From an uncultured Akkermansia sp. (GTDB taxonomy: Bacteria; Verrucomicrobiota; Verrucomicrobiia; Verrucomicrobiales; Akkermansiaceae), in contig CANQJI010000017.1 in the NCBI GenBank assembly GCA_947624205.1, forward strand, positions 1-37,178: a stretch of DNA of 37,178 bases, in the 5' to 3' direction. The position numbers and the translations under genes are program-made. This document shows positions 17,584 through 27,458 of this stretch, piece by piece. Under the pieces are notes generated by a model, which did not search any database, had not been told where the DNA came from, and saw nothing but the letters and a program-made list of their open reading frames with translations. The first letter of the stretch is position 1. Every line of letters starts with the position of its first letter.

Positions 17584-19005
17584 TCAATGTCCACCGAGGG
17601 TGGTGATGTAGTACCCGGCGATGACGGCAGTACCGATGACACCCGCCACATTCGGTCCCATAGCGTGCATGAGCAGGAAGTTCGTTCGATCAGCCTGCTG
17701 ACCCACATTGTGAGAAACACGCGCCGCCATAGGCACAGCTGACACACCGGCAGATCCAATGAGCGGGTTCACGGGGTGCTTGCTCCAGCCGGGGACAAGA
17801 TTCATCAACTGTGCGCAAAGAAGACCGCACACCGTCGCCACAGCGAATGCCACAACACCGAGAGCAATGATTGATAAGGTTTCAAGTTGGAGGAAACGCC
17901 CGCCCTGCATCGTAAGCCCCACGGAGACGCCCAGGAGGATCGTAGTGATGTTCATGAGCTCATTCTGGGCGCAGGAAACAAGACGTTCCGTGACCTTGCA
18001 TTCACGCAGGAAATTGCCCAGCATCAGCATACCCAGCAGTGGCGCCGCATCCGGGCAAATCAGAATCGTCAGAATCGTCACCACAAAACAGAAAAACAAT
18101 TTCTCGCCGCGCGAGACTTGCCGCAAACTCTGCATCTTGATCTTGCGTTGCTTCTCCGTGGTGAACAACTTCATAAACGGAGGCTGAATGAGTGGGACGA
18201 GAGCCATGTACGTGTACGCCGCCACGGCGATGGCACCCAAAAGATGCGGGGCAAGTTTGCTGGCAAGGAAAATAGATGTGGGACCATCCGCCCCGCCGAT
18301 GATGCCGATTGCCGAGGCTTCACCTTTGGAAAAGCCCAATGCCATAGCCGCAAGGAAGGTGAATGCCACACCTCCCTGTGCTGCGGCTCCAAGCAACAAA
18401 GCCTTCGGGGAAGCAAGCAACGGACCGAAATCCGTCAATGCACCCACCCCCATGAAGATGAGCGCCGGGAAAATTTCGCACTTGATACCTTGTCCCAAAA
18501 AGTCAAAGAGCCCCGAATTAAAGCCAATGATCATGAACTTTTTAGGGGTTTGTCCGGTAATTTTCACCGCCCCCTTCACAGGTTTGCCTTGCTCATCTAC
18601 TAATGGCTCTACTTGCATTGGAGCCTTCATCGCCTCCTCGTACTTCACTTTTTCCTCCGGAGAAAGAGAGGTCGTGTCCTGCTTACCGGGCGAAGAATCT
18701 TTGTAGAGTGCCACCGTGCCCGAGATGAACCCCACATCATTGATGGTTGCAGTCTGTACCTTGTTGTCATCAGAAATGGAAACGACCTCCCGCTGAGCCT
18801 GGGTGATTACCATGCCGTTATCCGGTATATTGGCAATGAGGGCTCCAAACGCGATCGGTACCAGCAGCAGCGGCTCAAATTGCATCACTACTCCGAAGAA
18901 GAGCAAAACCAGCACCACGCCCCACATGACGTACATCTGCCAAGTCATGGAAAACAGTCCCATGCCCGAGATGAAATCAAAGAATGAACTGATAAATTCC
19001 TGCAT
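17584..19005 (-). CDS. oadB: Sodium ion-translocating decarboxylase beta subunit
   Basis: GAAAQGGVAFTFLAAMALGFSKGEASAIGIIGGADGPTSIFLASKLAPHLLGAIAVAAYTYMALVPLIQPP; LGNFLRECKVTERL; LIGSAGVSAVPMAARVSH. Confidence 0.95.
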   Translation of the reverse strand: MQEFISSFFDFISGMGLFSMTWQMYVMWGVVLVLLFFGVVMQFEPLLLVPIAFGALIANIPDNGMVITQAQREVVSISDDNKVQTATINDVGFISGTVALYKDSSPGKQDTTSLSPEEKVKYEEAMKAPMQVEPLVDEQGKPVKGAVKITGQTPKKFMIIGFNSGLFDFLGQGIKCEIFPALIFMGVGALTDFGPLLASPKALLLGAAAQGGVAFTFLAAMALGFSKGEASAIGIIGGADGPTSIFLASKLAPHLLGAIAVAAYTYMALVPLIQPPFMKLFTTEKQRKIKMQSLRQVSRGEKLFFCFVVTILTILICPDAAPLLGMLMLGNFLRECKVTERLVSCAQNELMNITTILLGVSVGLTMQGGRFLQLETLSIIALGVVAFAVATVCGLLCAQLMNLVPGWSKHPVNPLIGSAGVSAVPMAARVSHNVGQQADRTNFLLMHAMGPNVAGVIGTAVIAGYYITTLGGH

Positions 19006-19074
19006 AGCGAGAGAGAAGGAAGAGAAAACATGGAACAGCGCGAGACCGGCCGCTGTTCACACTGAAAAGCGAAG

Positions 19075-19476
19075 TCAGCCCATGTAAGCCAGTGGCTGTC
19101 CCTCGGCCACCGTGTCACCGGGCGCCACACAAAATGAATTCACCGTTCCGGCCTTCGGGGCGTAGATTACCGTGTTCATCTTCATGGCTTCCAGCGTAAG
19201 CACCTGATCGCCTTCCTTCACTACCGTACCGGGCTTCACGTCTAAGCTTACAACTTTGCCCGCAAGTGGACTCGGTATGGGCGTTCCGGAACCGGAGGCC
19301 GCAGAGGGAGCAGCGGGCGCCGCAACCGGTGCCGGAGCTGCAACCGGCGCCGAAACAGCTACAGGAGTGGGAACGACAGCAGGCACAGGAGCTGCCATCA
19401 GAGGCGCACTGCCCCCCACAGTTTCTACGGTGACATCGAAGGTTTGACCTGCTACGGTAATTCGGAGTTGTTTCAT
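19075..19476 (-). CDS. Biotin carboxyl carrier subunit of decarboxylase
   Basis: Ala/Pro linker followed by LAGKVVSLDVKPGTVVKEGDQVLTLEAMKMNTVIYAPKAGTV. Confidence 0.92.
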   Translation of the reverse strand: MKQLRITVAGQTFDVTVETVGGSAPLMAAPVPAVVPTPVAVSAPVAAPAPVAAPAAPSAASGSGTPIPSPLAGKVVSLDVKPGTVVKEGDQVLTLEAMKMNTVIYAPKAGTVNSFCVAPGDTVAEGQPLAYMG

Positions 19477-19518
19477 AATGAGTTTTGTGTTAGATTATAA
19501 AGAGATAAGGAGAAATTT

Positions 19519-19971
19519 TCAGAAGTGTTTTGGAAGGTGTGAATCCATGATGGCTGCACGCCCACTCTGCGCGTAACCGGAATCCACAGGCTGAATGGAA
19601 AGCACGCGTGCCTCAGAGCCAACGGTGTATTTGACCGCCGCAGCAATGACAGCGACAATTTCCGGTGTTATGGAAGTTGAAGCGGTGTTGTAGATTCCGG
19701 CAGCAAGCGCAGCCACGGCGGCGGGAGAAAGTTCTCCGGAAGGATTCGGTGCGGCAGCGGGGGTCGACACCGGAGTTTGAGCAGCGGCCAATGCAGTCTG
19801 CCTGGCTCGTCGCTTGTTTTCTACTCTCACCGCAACACTGCCGGAGATAGAAAGAATAATACTGAGCAAACCCAGACAACAGAACACCACCAACATCCCC
19901 GTGAGCTGGTAGCTTACAGCTTCAGCATCCAGATTACCGATAGCGGCTAAGAGTGAAAAATACGTTTGCAT
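19519..19971 (-). CDS. OadG-family gamma/delta subunit of Na+-pumping decarboxylase
   Basis: One N-terminal TM (LTGMLVVFCCLGLLSIILSISG), Ala/Pro-rich linker, ISP-AVAALAA repeats; position in operon. Confidence 0.75.
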   Translation of the reverse strand: MQTYFSLLAAIGNLDAEAVSYQLTGMLVVFCCLGLLSIILSISGSVAVRVENKRRARQTALAAAQTPVSTPAAAPNPSGELSPAAVAALAAGIYNTASTSITPEIVAVIAAAVKYTVGSEARVLSIQPVDSGYAQSGRAAIMDSHLPKHF

Positions 19972-19989
19972 AGTTAAAATTATGAAAAA

Positions 19990-21555
19990 TCAAAGGGGCA
20001 TATTGCCATGTTTTTTGGCAGGGCGCGTCTCGCGCTTGCTGAGCAGTGTTCGTAAGGTGAAAGCTATCTTTGCCCGTGTCTGTGCAGGGTTAATCACTTC
20101 AGTCACCTGCCCTACTTGTGCAGCGACATAAGGATTGTAGAACGCTGCCGTGTATTCCCTCAACAACTCAGCACGACGTTTCTCGCGTGCTTCAGCGTCC
20201 TCAATACCCTTCAGCTCGCGCCCGTACAAGATCGGGATGGCTCCCTGCGCTCCCATCACAGCGATTTCCGCACAGGGCCAGGCAAACACAGCATCCGCGC
20301 CAAGATCCTTGCAACACATGGCAATATATGCGCCTCCGTAGGCCTTCCGCAAAATCATCGTCACTTTCGGTACAGTGGCAGAAGCGTAGGCAAAAATCAT
20401 CTTAGCGCCGTGGCGAATGATTCCGCCCCGCTCCTGCTGCTTGCCGGGCAGGAACCCCGGCACGTCCACAAGATTGACAACCGGTATGTTAAAGGAATCG
20501 CAGCAGCGGATGAAGCGCGCCGCCTTATCAGAGGCGTCAATATCAAGGCAACCGGCCTTTACCGCAGGCTGATTCGCGATGATTCCCACCACCACGCCAC
20601 AAATACGCGCAAACCCTACGATCACGTTCCCCGCAAATTGCGCATGCACCTCCATGAAGCTCCCTTCGTCCACCAAATGCTCAATCACTTTCCGCATGTC
20701 CAGCGGCGTAGCATTGTCCGCCGGAATGATGTCGTTCATCCCCTCGTCGTCTGCCACGTTCAACGGCACGGTCAAGTCATGTGGCGGATCTTGCGTGTTG
20801 TTAGACGGCAGATAAGTCAGCAGACGTTTTGCAATTTCAATGGCTTCTTCATCACTCCGCGCTACGAAATGCGCATTGCCCGAAACTGAGGCATGAACTG
20901 CAGCACTGCCGATCTCTTCCATCGTGCATTGTTCGAAAGTCACCTGCTCAATGACTTTCGGTCCGGTAATGTACATACCCGCTGCGCCACCCTGGCGGAT
21001 GATAATAAAGTCGGTAAGTGCCGGAGAATACGCTGCTCCGCCCGCGCACGGACCGAGAATAAGTGAAATTTGCGGCACCACACCGGAGGCAGCCACGTTG
21101 TTGTAGAAAACATGTGCGAAGCCGGCAAGAGATTCTACACCTTCCTGCAGTCGCGCGCCGCCGGAATCATTGATTTGAATCATCGGTATGCCCGCTTTCA
21201 TCGCATAACGCTGGGCGTCTTCGATCTTCAGTGCGTGCATGTAGCCAAGCGAACCACCCTGCGCCATGAAATCAGCCGAACTCGCCGCAACAGGCTTCCC
21301 ATTCACAAGCCCTACCCCCACCACAATACCATCGGCCGGAATGTCCTTTTTGTCCAAACCAAAGTTGTGGCAGTGGTGTCGCGTATGCATCCCAAACTCC
21401 GTGAAAGAGTCATTGTCAAACAAAAAATTCAGCCTCTCCCGCGCCGTACAATCTCCGGCGGCGTGCCGTTTTTCAATCTTTTCCTCGCCGCCGGAAAGTA
21501 TAATCCTACTGCGGCGTCTCTCAAGTTCCTCTATCAGTTTGGGGTCTATTGCCAT
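19990..21555 (-). CDS. mmdA: Methylmalonyl-CoA decarboxylase alpha / propionyl-CoA carboxylase beta-type carboxyltransferase
   Basis: GDCTARERLNFLFDNDSFTEFG, INDSGGARLQEGVESLAG, GPCAGGAAYSPALTDFIIM-type, VDVPGFLPGKQQERGGIIRHGAK, RKAYGGAYIAMCCKDLGADAVFAWP. Confidence 0.95.
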   Translation of the reverse strand: MAIDPKLIEELERRRSRIILSGGEEKIEKRHAAGDCTARERLNFLFDNDSFTEFGMHTRHHCHNFGLDKKDIPADGIVVGVGLVNGKPVAASSADFMAQGGSLGYMHALKIEDAQRYAMKAGIPMIQINDSGGARLQEGVESLAGFAHVFYNNVAASGVVPQISLILGPCAGGAAYSPALTDFIIIRQGGAAGMYITGPKVIEQVTFEQCTMEEIGSAAVHASVSGNAHFVARSDEEAIEIAKRLLTYLPSNNTQDPPHDLTVPLNVADDEGMNDIIPADNATPLDMRKVIEHLVDEGSFMEVHAQFAGNVIVGFARICGVVVGIIANQPAVKAGCLDIDASDKAARFIRCCDSFNIPVVNLVDVPGFLPGKQQERGGIIRHGAKMIFAYASATVPKVTMILRKAYGGAYIAMCCKDLGADAVFAWPCAEIAVMGAQGAIPILYGRELKGIEDAEAREKRRAELLREYTAAFYNPYVAAQVGQVTEVINPAQTRAKIAFTLRTLLSKRETRPAKKHGNMPL

Positions 21556-21868
21556 AATCGATGATGGGATATGTCCAATTCCTCAATGCCGAATGACACC
21601 GGAAGCACACCCTCCGCGCTCCGATTGTACCATATCACCAAACACTTGAAAAGTAAAAACTCTGATCTGATCTCACAGAAAAATCGAGAGGGATAAGAGC
21701 GTTAGAGAAAGATGCATATTTCTCCCGTTGACAAAAACGTTCCACCCGCCGCGATACGGAGCAACGACGAACGAAGTTTCTTGTTTTCCGTAAACTCCAA
21801 ATAAATGTTGTCGTGTTCCCAGGTGGAAATCAGAAGCCCATACGAACTTTCAGCACGTCATTCCATCA

Positions 21869-22082
21869 GGGCAAACGCATTTGAGGAGAAGTTAATCAAC
21901 AGAGGAATACCCTTATTGATTGATATGATCGTTTATTCGCATCAAAGATCACGACAACCGGCGCCCTCGCCACACCCGCGCGCAAGCGCGGGAATTTCTA
22001 AATCGTACCTCGTACTTCGTCCATAGGCGGCGTTCCTCGTAAATCGTACATAGGCAAACGCATTTCCTAATGCGTTTGCCCC
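21869..22082 (+). repeat. Intergenic repeat family 1, copy F (short form)
   Basis: GGGCAAACGCATTTGAGGAGAAGTTAATCAACAGAG ... CGCGCGCAAGCGCGGGAA ... GGCAAACGCATTTCCTAATGCGTTTGCCCC. Confidence 0.92.
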
Positions 22083-22139
22083 GTTAAGTTAGCAACGATG
22101 GTTGACAGAACACTTGTGACTTGATAGACTGGGGAGGCC

Positions 22140-25100
22140 ATCGCGAAGGCACTCACAGAAATTGTAGCACACTCCCCCGCTTTTGCGCAGGAGCTTGGTA
22201 AGCTTCGTGCCTCCGAATCGGCGAAAAAACCACTTATTTTTCCATCGACCTGTCCTGCTGCCTATGCCTTTCTTGTGGGACTGATTGCAAATGATCTCAA
22301 CAGGCTGGAGCAAGGTCCGCAGCAGTTGTGGGTGGTGGCAGATTCTCAGCCGATTCAGGAACGCATTGCCACAGAAATAAAATTGTGGACTCCCATGCCC
22401 TACGTTTATGTGCCTCGGCGGGAATTGAGAACGAAGCAAAGCGTACCGGATCCCGACAATTCCGCGGAGAGATTGGAAGCTCTCTACACTATCTCCCGTG
22501 AACCGGAAAAAAGTCGAATAATCATTGTATCCGCCGAGAGTCTGGCAGATCAAGTTCCTCTCTTTTCCACGAGGGAACAGAACGTGGTGGGTCTGCATGT
22601 GGGAATGGACAATCTGCCACCGGAAGAATTGATCGAGCTTCTTGAAATGTACGGTTTTGAGCGAAGCGATCATGTGGTAGAACGCAACCAATGGAGTCGG
22701 CGGGGCGGTATCATTGATGTTTTTGCCATTCAAAGCAGCAATCCTCTGCGTATTGAATACTTTGGTAATGAGATCGAAAGCATGCGTGAATTTGATGTGG
22801 ATTCTCAGCTTTCAATCAGGAGGGTTGAATCAGCTGATCTCCTGCTCAGCGAACCGGAAGAGCATATTCTTCTGCGCGATTTAATCTTACCGCAACACCA
22901 CGTTATAGCGCTTCCTGGCAGCGGAATAGAAGGTGATATTATCGTGCACGAGATTCCACCTCTTGCGAATGAATCGCTACCTCCGGAAATACGCCGAAAC
23001 ATCGATGATGATTCCCTGAGTTTTGTTCCAACTCCACTTGGAACCTTTGACACCGGGGATTTTGTGATGCAGGAAGCGCGCCGACAATTTGTACGCACTA
23101 ACCTCCTGCGCTGGCGACAAGAAAAACAACGGATCGTGATGTTCTTTCCTCACGAAAGCGAGCAAAAACGCTTTGAAGAAATTTGTGGGGAGGATACAGC
23201 ATGGAATGCTGTTCAGGCTCGCATTGGAGAACTTCCGAACGGATTCAGTGTACCATCCGCAAAGCTTGTTGTATTGAGTTCCACGGAGCTTTTCGGTCGA
23301 CGCAGTGCGACCATACGCAGTTCCAGAAGTTCAATTCGGGCAGTCCGACTTCGCTCCATGCAGAATCAAGTTCCTCTGCAGGAAATTCAACCGGGCGATT
23401 TTGTCATTCACGCGGCTCATGGACTGGCAAAGTTCATCGGCATTGTCCGCAACGAAGAAAACGGAGAAGAGGAATTGCACTTGCAATACGCAGACAATGT
23501 CCTGTTGCGTATTCCCATCCGCCAGGCATACCTCATTTCAAAATATGTCGGGCTGAATGGGAAGCAGCCAAAACTCAATAAACTCGGGGATGCACGCTGG
23601 CAGAGGGCATGTCGTGCTGCGCAAAAAGCCGTTGAGGATTATGCAGCGCAGCTGCTGGAGGTACAAGCTCAGAGAGAGAGTAGTACACGCACACCTCATC
23701 CACCGGATACAGCATGGATGAAGCAGTTTGAATCTTCTTTTCCGTTTCAGGAAACTCCGGACCAATTGGAAGCTATACGCCGCACGAAACAGGATATGGA
23801 GGCACCGACTCCTATGGATCGCCTGATATGCGGCGATGTAGGTTTCGGGAAGACGGAAGTAGCTCTGCGCGCCGTGTTCAAATGCGTGACGGGAGGTCAT
23901 CAGGCAGCTGTTCTGGCACCCACAACGGTGCTGGCTGATCAGCATTATCACACCTTCCGCGAGCGCATGAGTGAATACCCCATACGTATTGAACTTCTGA
24001 GTCGATTAACCTCGGTAAAAAAAGCAACACAAATTATCGCCGGACTGATAAGCGGAGAGGTAGATGTGGTCATTGGAACGCATCGATTACTCTCAAAAAG
24101 CATTTCATTCAAGCAATTGGGTCTTGTTGTCGTCGATGAGGAACAGCGTTTTGGAGTTCTTCATAAGGAGCAATTCAAACGAAAGTTTCGTATGGTGGAT
24201 ATGTTGACTCTTTCTGCCACACCTATACCTCGCACATTGTACGTAGCGCTTATGGGTGCCAGAGATATGAGCATCATCAATACTGCACCACCTGCGCGAC
24301 TCCCTGTCCAGACAACGGTGTGCCTTTATGACGAAGAATTAATACAAAAAGCCATTGAAAATGAGCTGACTCGTGGCGGACAGGTATTTTTCCTCCATAA
24401 TCGGATTCAGAGTATTGATTTAATGGCACGAAAAATTCATCATCTCGTACCTCGAGCACGCATTGCGACTGCACATGGGCAAATGGGCAAAGAAGAGTTG
24501 GAAATCATTATGCGAGATTTTGTGCAGGGTAAGGCTGATGTGTTGCTCTGCACATCCATTATCGAAAGCGGTATTGACATCCCGAACGCCAATACCATGA
24601 TTATTAATCGAGCCGATCGCTTTGGCCTGGCAGATCTGTACCAGCTGCGTGGACGGGTCGGACGCAGTGCCCAGCGTGCTTACGCTTTTCTTTTATTGCC
24701 ACCAAATGAACTCTGCACCGGAGACGCTCAAAAACGCGTCGCCGCCATCAAGCAGTATACAGCTCTCGGAAGTGGATTTAAAATCGCCATGCGGGATCTC
24801 GAAATTCGTGGCGCCGGCAATCTTCTCGGTACTCAACAGAGTGGTCATATAGCCGCTATTGGATTTGACCTCTACTGCCAACTTTTACGGCAAAGTATTG
24901 AAAGGTTGCGTGGCATCAATCCCACGAAGAGGATCGACACCCAGGTAAAGGCTGATTTCTTGTGCATGAGCGAAGCTCTGCAGACAGAGAAAGAGAATGA
25001 TCATGCAATTATCGGCGCCTTTATTCCTTCCTCTTATGTGAATTCAACGCGGGCAAGAATGGCATGTTACTCACTCCTCGCCCAGACAAATAATTTATCA

Positions 25101-25358
25101 GACATTGATGAATTAGAGCGAAATTGGCGCGATCAATACGGTGCATTGCCTCAAGAGGCAAACAATCTCTTAAACGTTCAGAAAATCAAAATCACAGCGT
25201 CTCAGAAACGTATTGCTCTTGTAGAGATCAGGGGTCAGCGCCTCATGCTCACGAGAAACAACGATTACATACTGTTTCTGAATCGCTTTCCACAACTTCA
25301 AAAAAAAGATCCCTCCGAGAAATTGCTCGAAGCGCGCCAAATGATCGCCGCCCTATGA
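22140..25358 (+). CDS. mfd: Transcription-repair coupling factor Mfd; start codon uncertain
   Basis: QEIQPGDFVIHAAHGLAKFIGI, MDRLICGDVGFGKTEVALRAVFK, LAPTTVLADQH, DEEQRFGVLHKE, LSATPIPRTLY, FLHNRI, RADRFGLADLYQLRGRVGRS. The track ORF begins at GTG 22275, but coding-like sequence extends upstream in frame to 22128. Confidence 0.93.
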   Translation: MAKALTEIVAHSPAFAQELGKLRASESAKKPLIFPSTCPAAYAFLVGLIANDLNRLEQGPQQLWVVADSQPIQERIATEIKLWTPMPYVYVPRRELRTKQSVPDPDNSAERLEALYTISREPEKSRIIIVSAESLADQVPLFSTREQNVVGLHVGMDNLPPEELIELLEMYGFERSDHVVERNQWSRRGGIIDVFAIQSSNPLRIEYFGNEIESMREFDVDSQLSIRRVESADLLLSEPEEHILLRDLILPQHHVIALPGSGIEGDIIVHEIPPLANESLPPEIRRNIDDDSLSFVPTPLGTFDTGDFVMQEARRQFVRTNLLRWRQEKQRIVMFFPHESEQKRFEEICGEDTAWNAVQARIGELPNGFSVPSAKLVVLSSTELFGRRSATIRSSRSSIRAVRLRSMQNQVPLQEIQPGDFVIHAAHGLAKFIGIVRNEENGEEELHLQYADNVLLRIPIRQAYLISKYVGLNGKQPKLNKLGDARWQRACRAAQKAVEDYAAQLLEVQAQRESSTRTPHPPDTAWMKQFESSFPFQETPDQLEAIRRTKQDMEAPTPMDRLICGDVGFGKTEVALRAVFKCVTGGHQAAVLAPTTVLADQHYHTFRERMSEYPIRIELLSRLTSVKKATQIIAGLISGEVDVVIGTHRLLSKSISFKQLGLVVVDEEQRFGVLHKEQFKRKFRMVDMLTLSATPIPRTLYVALMGARDMSIINTAPPARLPVQTTVCLYDEELIQKAIENELTRGGQVFFLHNRIQSIDLMARKIHHLVPRARIATAHGQMGKEELEIIMRDFVQGKADVLLCTSIIESGIDIPNANTMIINRADRFGLADLYQLRGRVGRSAQRAYAFLLLPPNELCTGDAQKRVAAIKQYTALGSGFKIAMRDLEIRGAGNLLGTQQSGHIAAIGFDLYCQLLRQSIERLRGINPTKRIDTQVKADFLCMSEALQTEKENDHAIIGAFIPSSYVNSTRARMACYSLLAQTNNLSDIDELERNWRDQYGALPQEANNLLNVQKIKITASQKRIALVEIRGQRLMLTRNNDYILFLNRFPQLQKKDPSEKLLEARQMIAAL

Positions 25359-26423
25359 TTTCGATAAAAGACCGCGTATAATGAAATCCTCGCCGCAACG
25401 GCGAGTTTGGGTATCACTGAGGATTTTTTCAACCCTCAAATCAGAACCGGAAAGCAACAAGTTATCTCCACCGCCTATGTAAGGAGAAACGATCTGTACC
25501 CATTCCTGAACAAGATCACGCTCCAACCACTCACGCAAAAGATGCCCGCCGCATTCCAATAAAAGCGTTACAATCCCGTATTTTTTGTATAATTCACGCA
25601 GGACTCCCTGAAAATCTTCCACAGCCTCGTACACCAGGGTGCGATTTGAATGCTTGTCTGAAAAAATCTTAGCATCGGATGGTAAATGCCGGGCACTACG
25701 CGTAAAAACAATACGCCAGGGCTGTTCCTTACCATCAGGTATCTCAATGCCGCATCGAATCGTTAACTCCGGATTGTCTGTTCTCACCGTCTGCCCTCCG
25801 ACGAGAATCGCATCACTTCTCAATCTGAGTCGGTGAGTATATTTTCTCGCCTTTTCCCCACTGATCCGATGCTCACCCCCTGCCCTCACTATTCTCCCAT
25901 CCAACGTGGCAGCAATTTTAGCAATCACCCATGGACATCCGGTGCACACCGTATGTATCCAAGGCCGTAAAAACGCCCTGCAAGCCTCCTCTTCCACCCC
26001 TCCTTTAACCTCGACCCCTGCCGATTGTAAAACAGCGTCTGCGCGGCCTCTATGGCGTTCGTCAGGATCGACCATCCCATAGATCACCCGACTGATGCCA
26101 GCATCGATAATTCCCTGAGTACACGGTGGAGTTTTCCCATAGCTTGAACAAGGTTCCAGTGTAACATAAATCGTTGATCCCTTGAGTTCATTGGCATGAC
26201 CCTTTTCCACTGCATCTGCCAATGCCATGCGCTCCGCATGAGGCTCTCCTGCCCTGTGATGATACCCGCTTCCCAAAAGACGATCATCCTTGTAAATTAC
26301 CGCACCGACAGGTGGGTTGGGACTGGTCAATCCGAAACCGCGTTGTGCTAATTCCAGGGCTTGCAATATACGTGCTCGATCCTGAGACGCCTGTGCATTA
26401 TCCATTCGGAAAGACGATTCCAT
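25353..26423 (-). CDS. ribD: Bifunctional diaminohydroxyphosphoribosylaminopyrimidine deaminase/reductase
   Basis: RGFGLTSPNPPVGAVIYKDDRLLGSGYHHRAGEPHAERMAL, YVTLEPCSSYGKTPPCTQGII, KIAATLDGRIVRAGGEHRISGEKARKYTHRLRLRSDAILVGGQTVRTDNPELT. Possible internal start at 26405. Confidence 0.94.
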   Translation of the reverse strand: MESSFRMDNAQASQDRARILQALELAQRGFGLTSPNPPVGAVIYKDDRLLGSGYHHRAGEPHAERMALADAVEKGHANELKGSTIYVTLEPCSSYGKTPPCTQGIIDAGISRVIYGMVDPDERHRGRADAVLQSAGVEVKGGVEEEACRAFLRPWIHTVCTGCPWVIAKIAATLDGRIVRAGGEHRISGEKARKYTHRLRLRSDAILVGGQTVRTDNPELTIRCGIEIPDGKEQPWRIVFTRSARHLPSDAKIFSDKHSNRTLVYEAVEDFQGVLRELYKKYGIVTLLLECGGHLLREWLERDLVQEWVQIVSPYIGGGDNLLLSGSDLRVEKILSDTQTRRCGEDFIIRGLLSKS

Positions 26424-26558
26424 GAGTAAAGGGGGTAGTAGATTAAAATAAAAGAAATTCTTTTTATCTCTTCTTCTTATGGTGAAAAGAGTAAGTTAAT
26501 ATCTCTTTTCTTTGATTTATAATCAATGATTTATGATAGAAATCAGTTGAAAATATGC

Positions 26559-26567
26559 TGTGGATAA
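26559..26567 (-). promoter_or_regulatory. DnaA box match (TTATCCACA on the minus strand)
   Basis: Exact match to the consensus DnaA box. Confidence 0.55.
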
Positions 26568-26627
26568 CTATGGAATGCATATTTCTTTTCCCTTTAATTT
26601 GTGTTCTCTCCCCACTTATTCATATCT

Positions 26628-26636
26628 TTATTCACA
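26628..26636 (+). promoter_or_regulatory. DnaA box-like TTATTCACA
   Basis: Matches TTATNCACA. Confidence 0.45.
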
Positions 26637-26669
26637 ACTTATCTGAATAAATCTACTATTGCCTTATAC

Positions 26670-27287
26670 TTAATTATTTTGATTGAATTCATAGAAGAAC
26701 ACAAAGGGAGCCATCAGGGGTATAGCAGCATTGTAAAGAAGGGTACCAGGAACATCAACTACGATAAAGTCAAGTTTTCCAAGCAAGAAATTGAGAGGTT
26801 GTTTCTTTTGTGGAATACGGCTTTCCTCCATTTGGAAGTTTTTTTCCGAAAGCTCTGCACGTATCGAATAGCTCTGCTTGTTTCTGAGGGATTTTTTCCA
26901 TGGACCCGGTACCTTCGCTATTTCCTGCGCCAATCCCTCCATATCAAAGAATCCATTTGGAGTTTGGAGTACATCAGCTACATAGGAAGTTATGGGGTGA
27001 TATTCCATCTCGCCGCTCCACTTTGTTTGCTTAAAAAATGGGTAGCCCTTCTTCTCCCGAAAAATTGAATCGTGTACGATAGGATATCTCAGGTGAAATC
27101 GAGCTGCCTGTGCCCCGATATACCACCTCCCTTCGCTCTTCACAAGCTCCATGTTTTGTCCATCCAAAACATGCCCGGTGTAATAACTCCCCATTTCTTC
27201 CACGTTCTTGTGGGTTTGCACGTATGCACATGAATTGAACAACATAACCAAAGCAACGATACCCACTCTGAGAACTTTTCTCCCCAT
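26670..27287 (-). CDS. Hypothetical lipoprotein
   Basis: Signal sequence MGRKVLRVGIVALVMLFNSC with lipobox-type LFNSC; no family recognised. Confidence 0.65.
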   Translation of the reverse strand: MGRKVLRVGIVALVMLFNSCAYVQTHKNVEEMGSYYTGHVLDGQNMELVKSEGRWYIGAQAARFHLRYPIVHDSIFREKKGYPFFKQTKWSGEMEYHPITSYVADVLQTPNGFFDMEGLAQEIAKVPGPWKKSLRNKQSYSIRAELSEKNFQMEESRIPQKKQPLNFLLGKLDFIVVDVPGTLLYNAAIPLMAPFVFFYEFNQNN

Positions 27288-27355
27288 ACCATCAGGGTAC
27301 ATTTATACTCCTCCTTTGTCAAGTTTTCCAAAAAGACTATTAACGGAAAAACACG

Positions 27356-27446
27356 CATGCCCCAATAAAAATTTCTCCGAGCTTATTCAACCTATTCCCC
27401 CATGCGTTTTCAACAGACAACGGAAGTAAGCCCGACAAGACGGCAA
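27356..27446 (+). repeat. Intergenic repeat family 2, copy 1
   Basis: CATGCCCCAATAAAAATTTCTCCGAGCTTATTCAACCTATTCCCCCATGCGTTTTCAACAGACAACGGAAGTAAGCCCGACAAGA; strongly similar to 34899-34989. Confidence 0.88.
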
Positions 27447-27458
27447 ACTTCGCAAAGT

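Larger units (their letters stand above)
26430..26669. other. Candidate replication-origin-like AT-rich intergenic region
   Basis: AT-rich compared with flanking genes; contains TGTGGATAA (26559-26567) and TTATTCACA (26628-26636), with CTACTATT shortly after the second box; perfect parS about 1.9 kb away. Confidence 0.4.

Noticed and set aside
17067-17759. 230-aa minus-strand ORF
   Set aside because: It spans the end of oadB, repeat copy E and the poly-G tract. It is a repeat artefact, not a gene.
26601-27068. 155-aa plus ORF
   Set aside because: Antisense to the lipoprotein gene, which has a signal peptide and lipobox.
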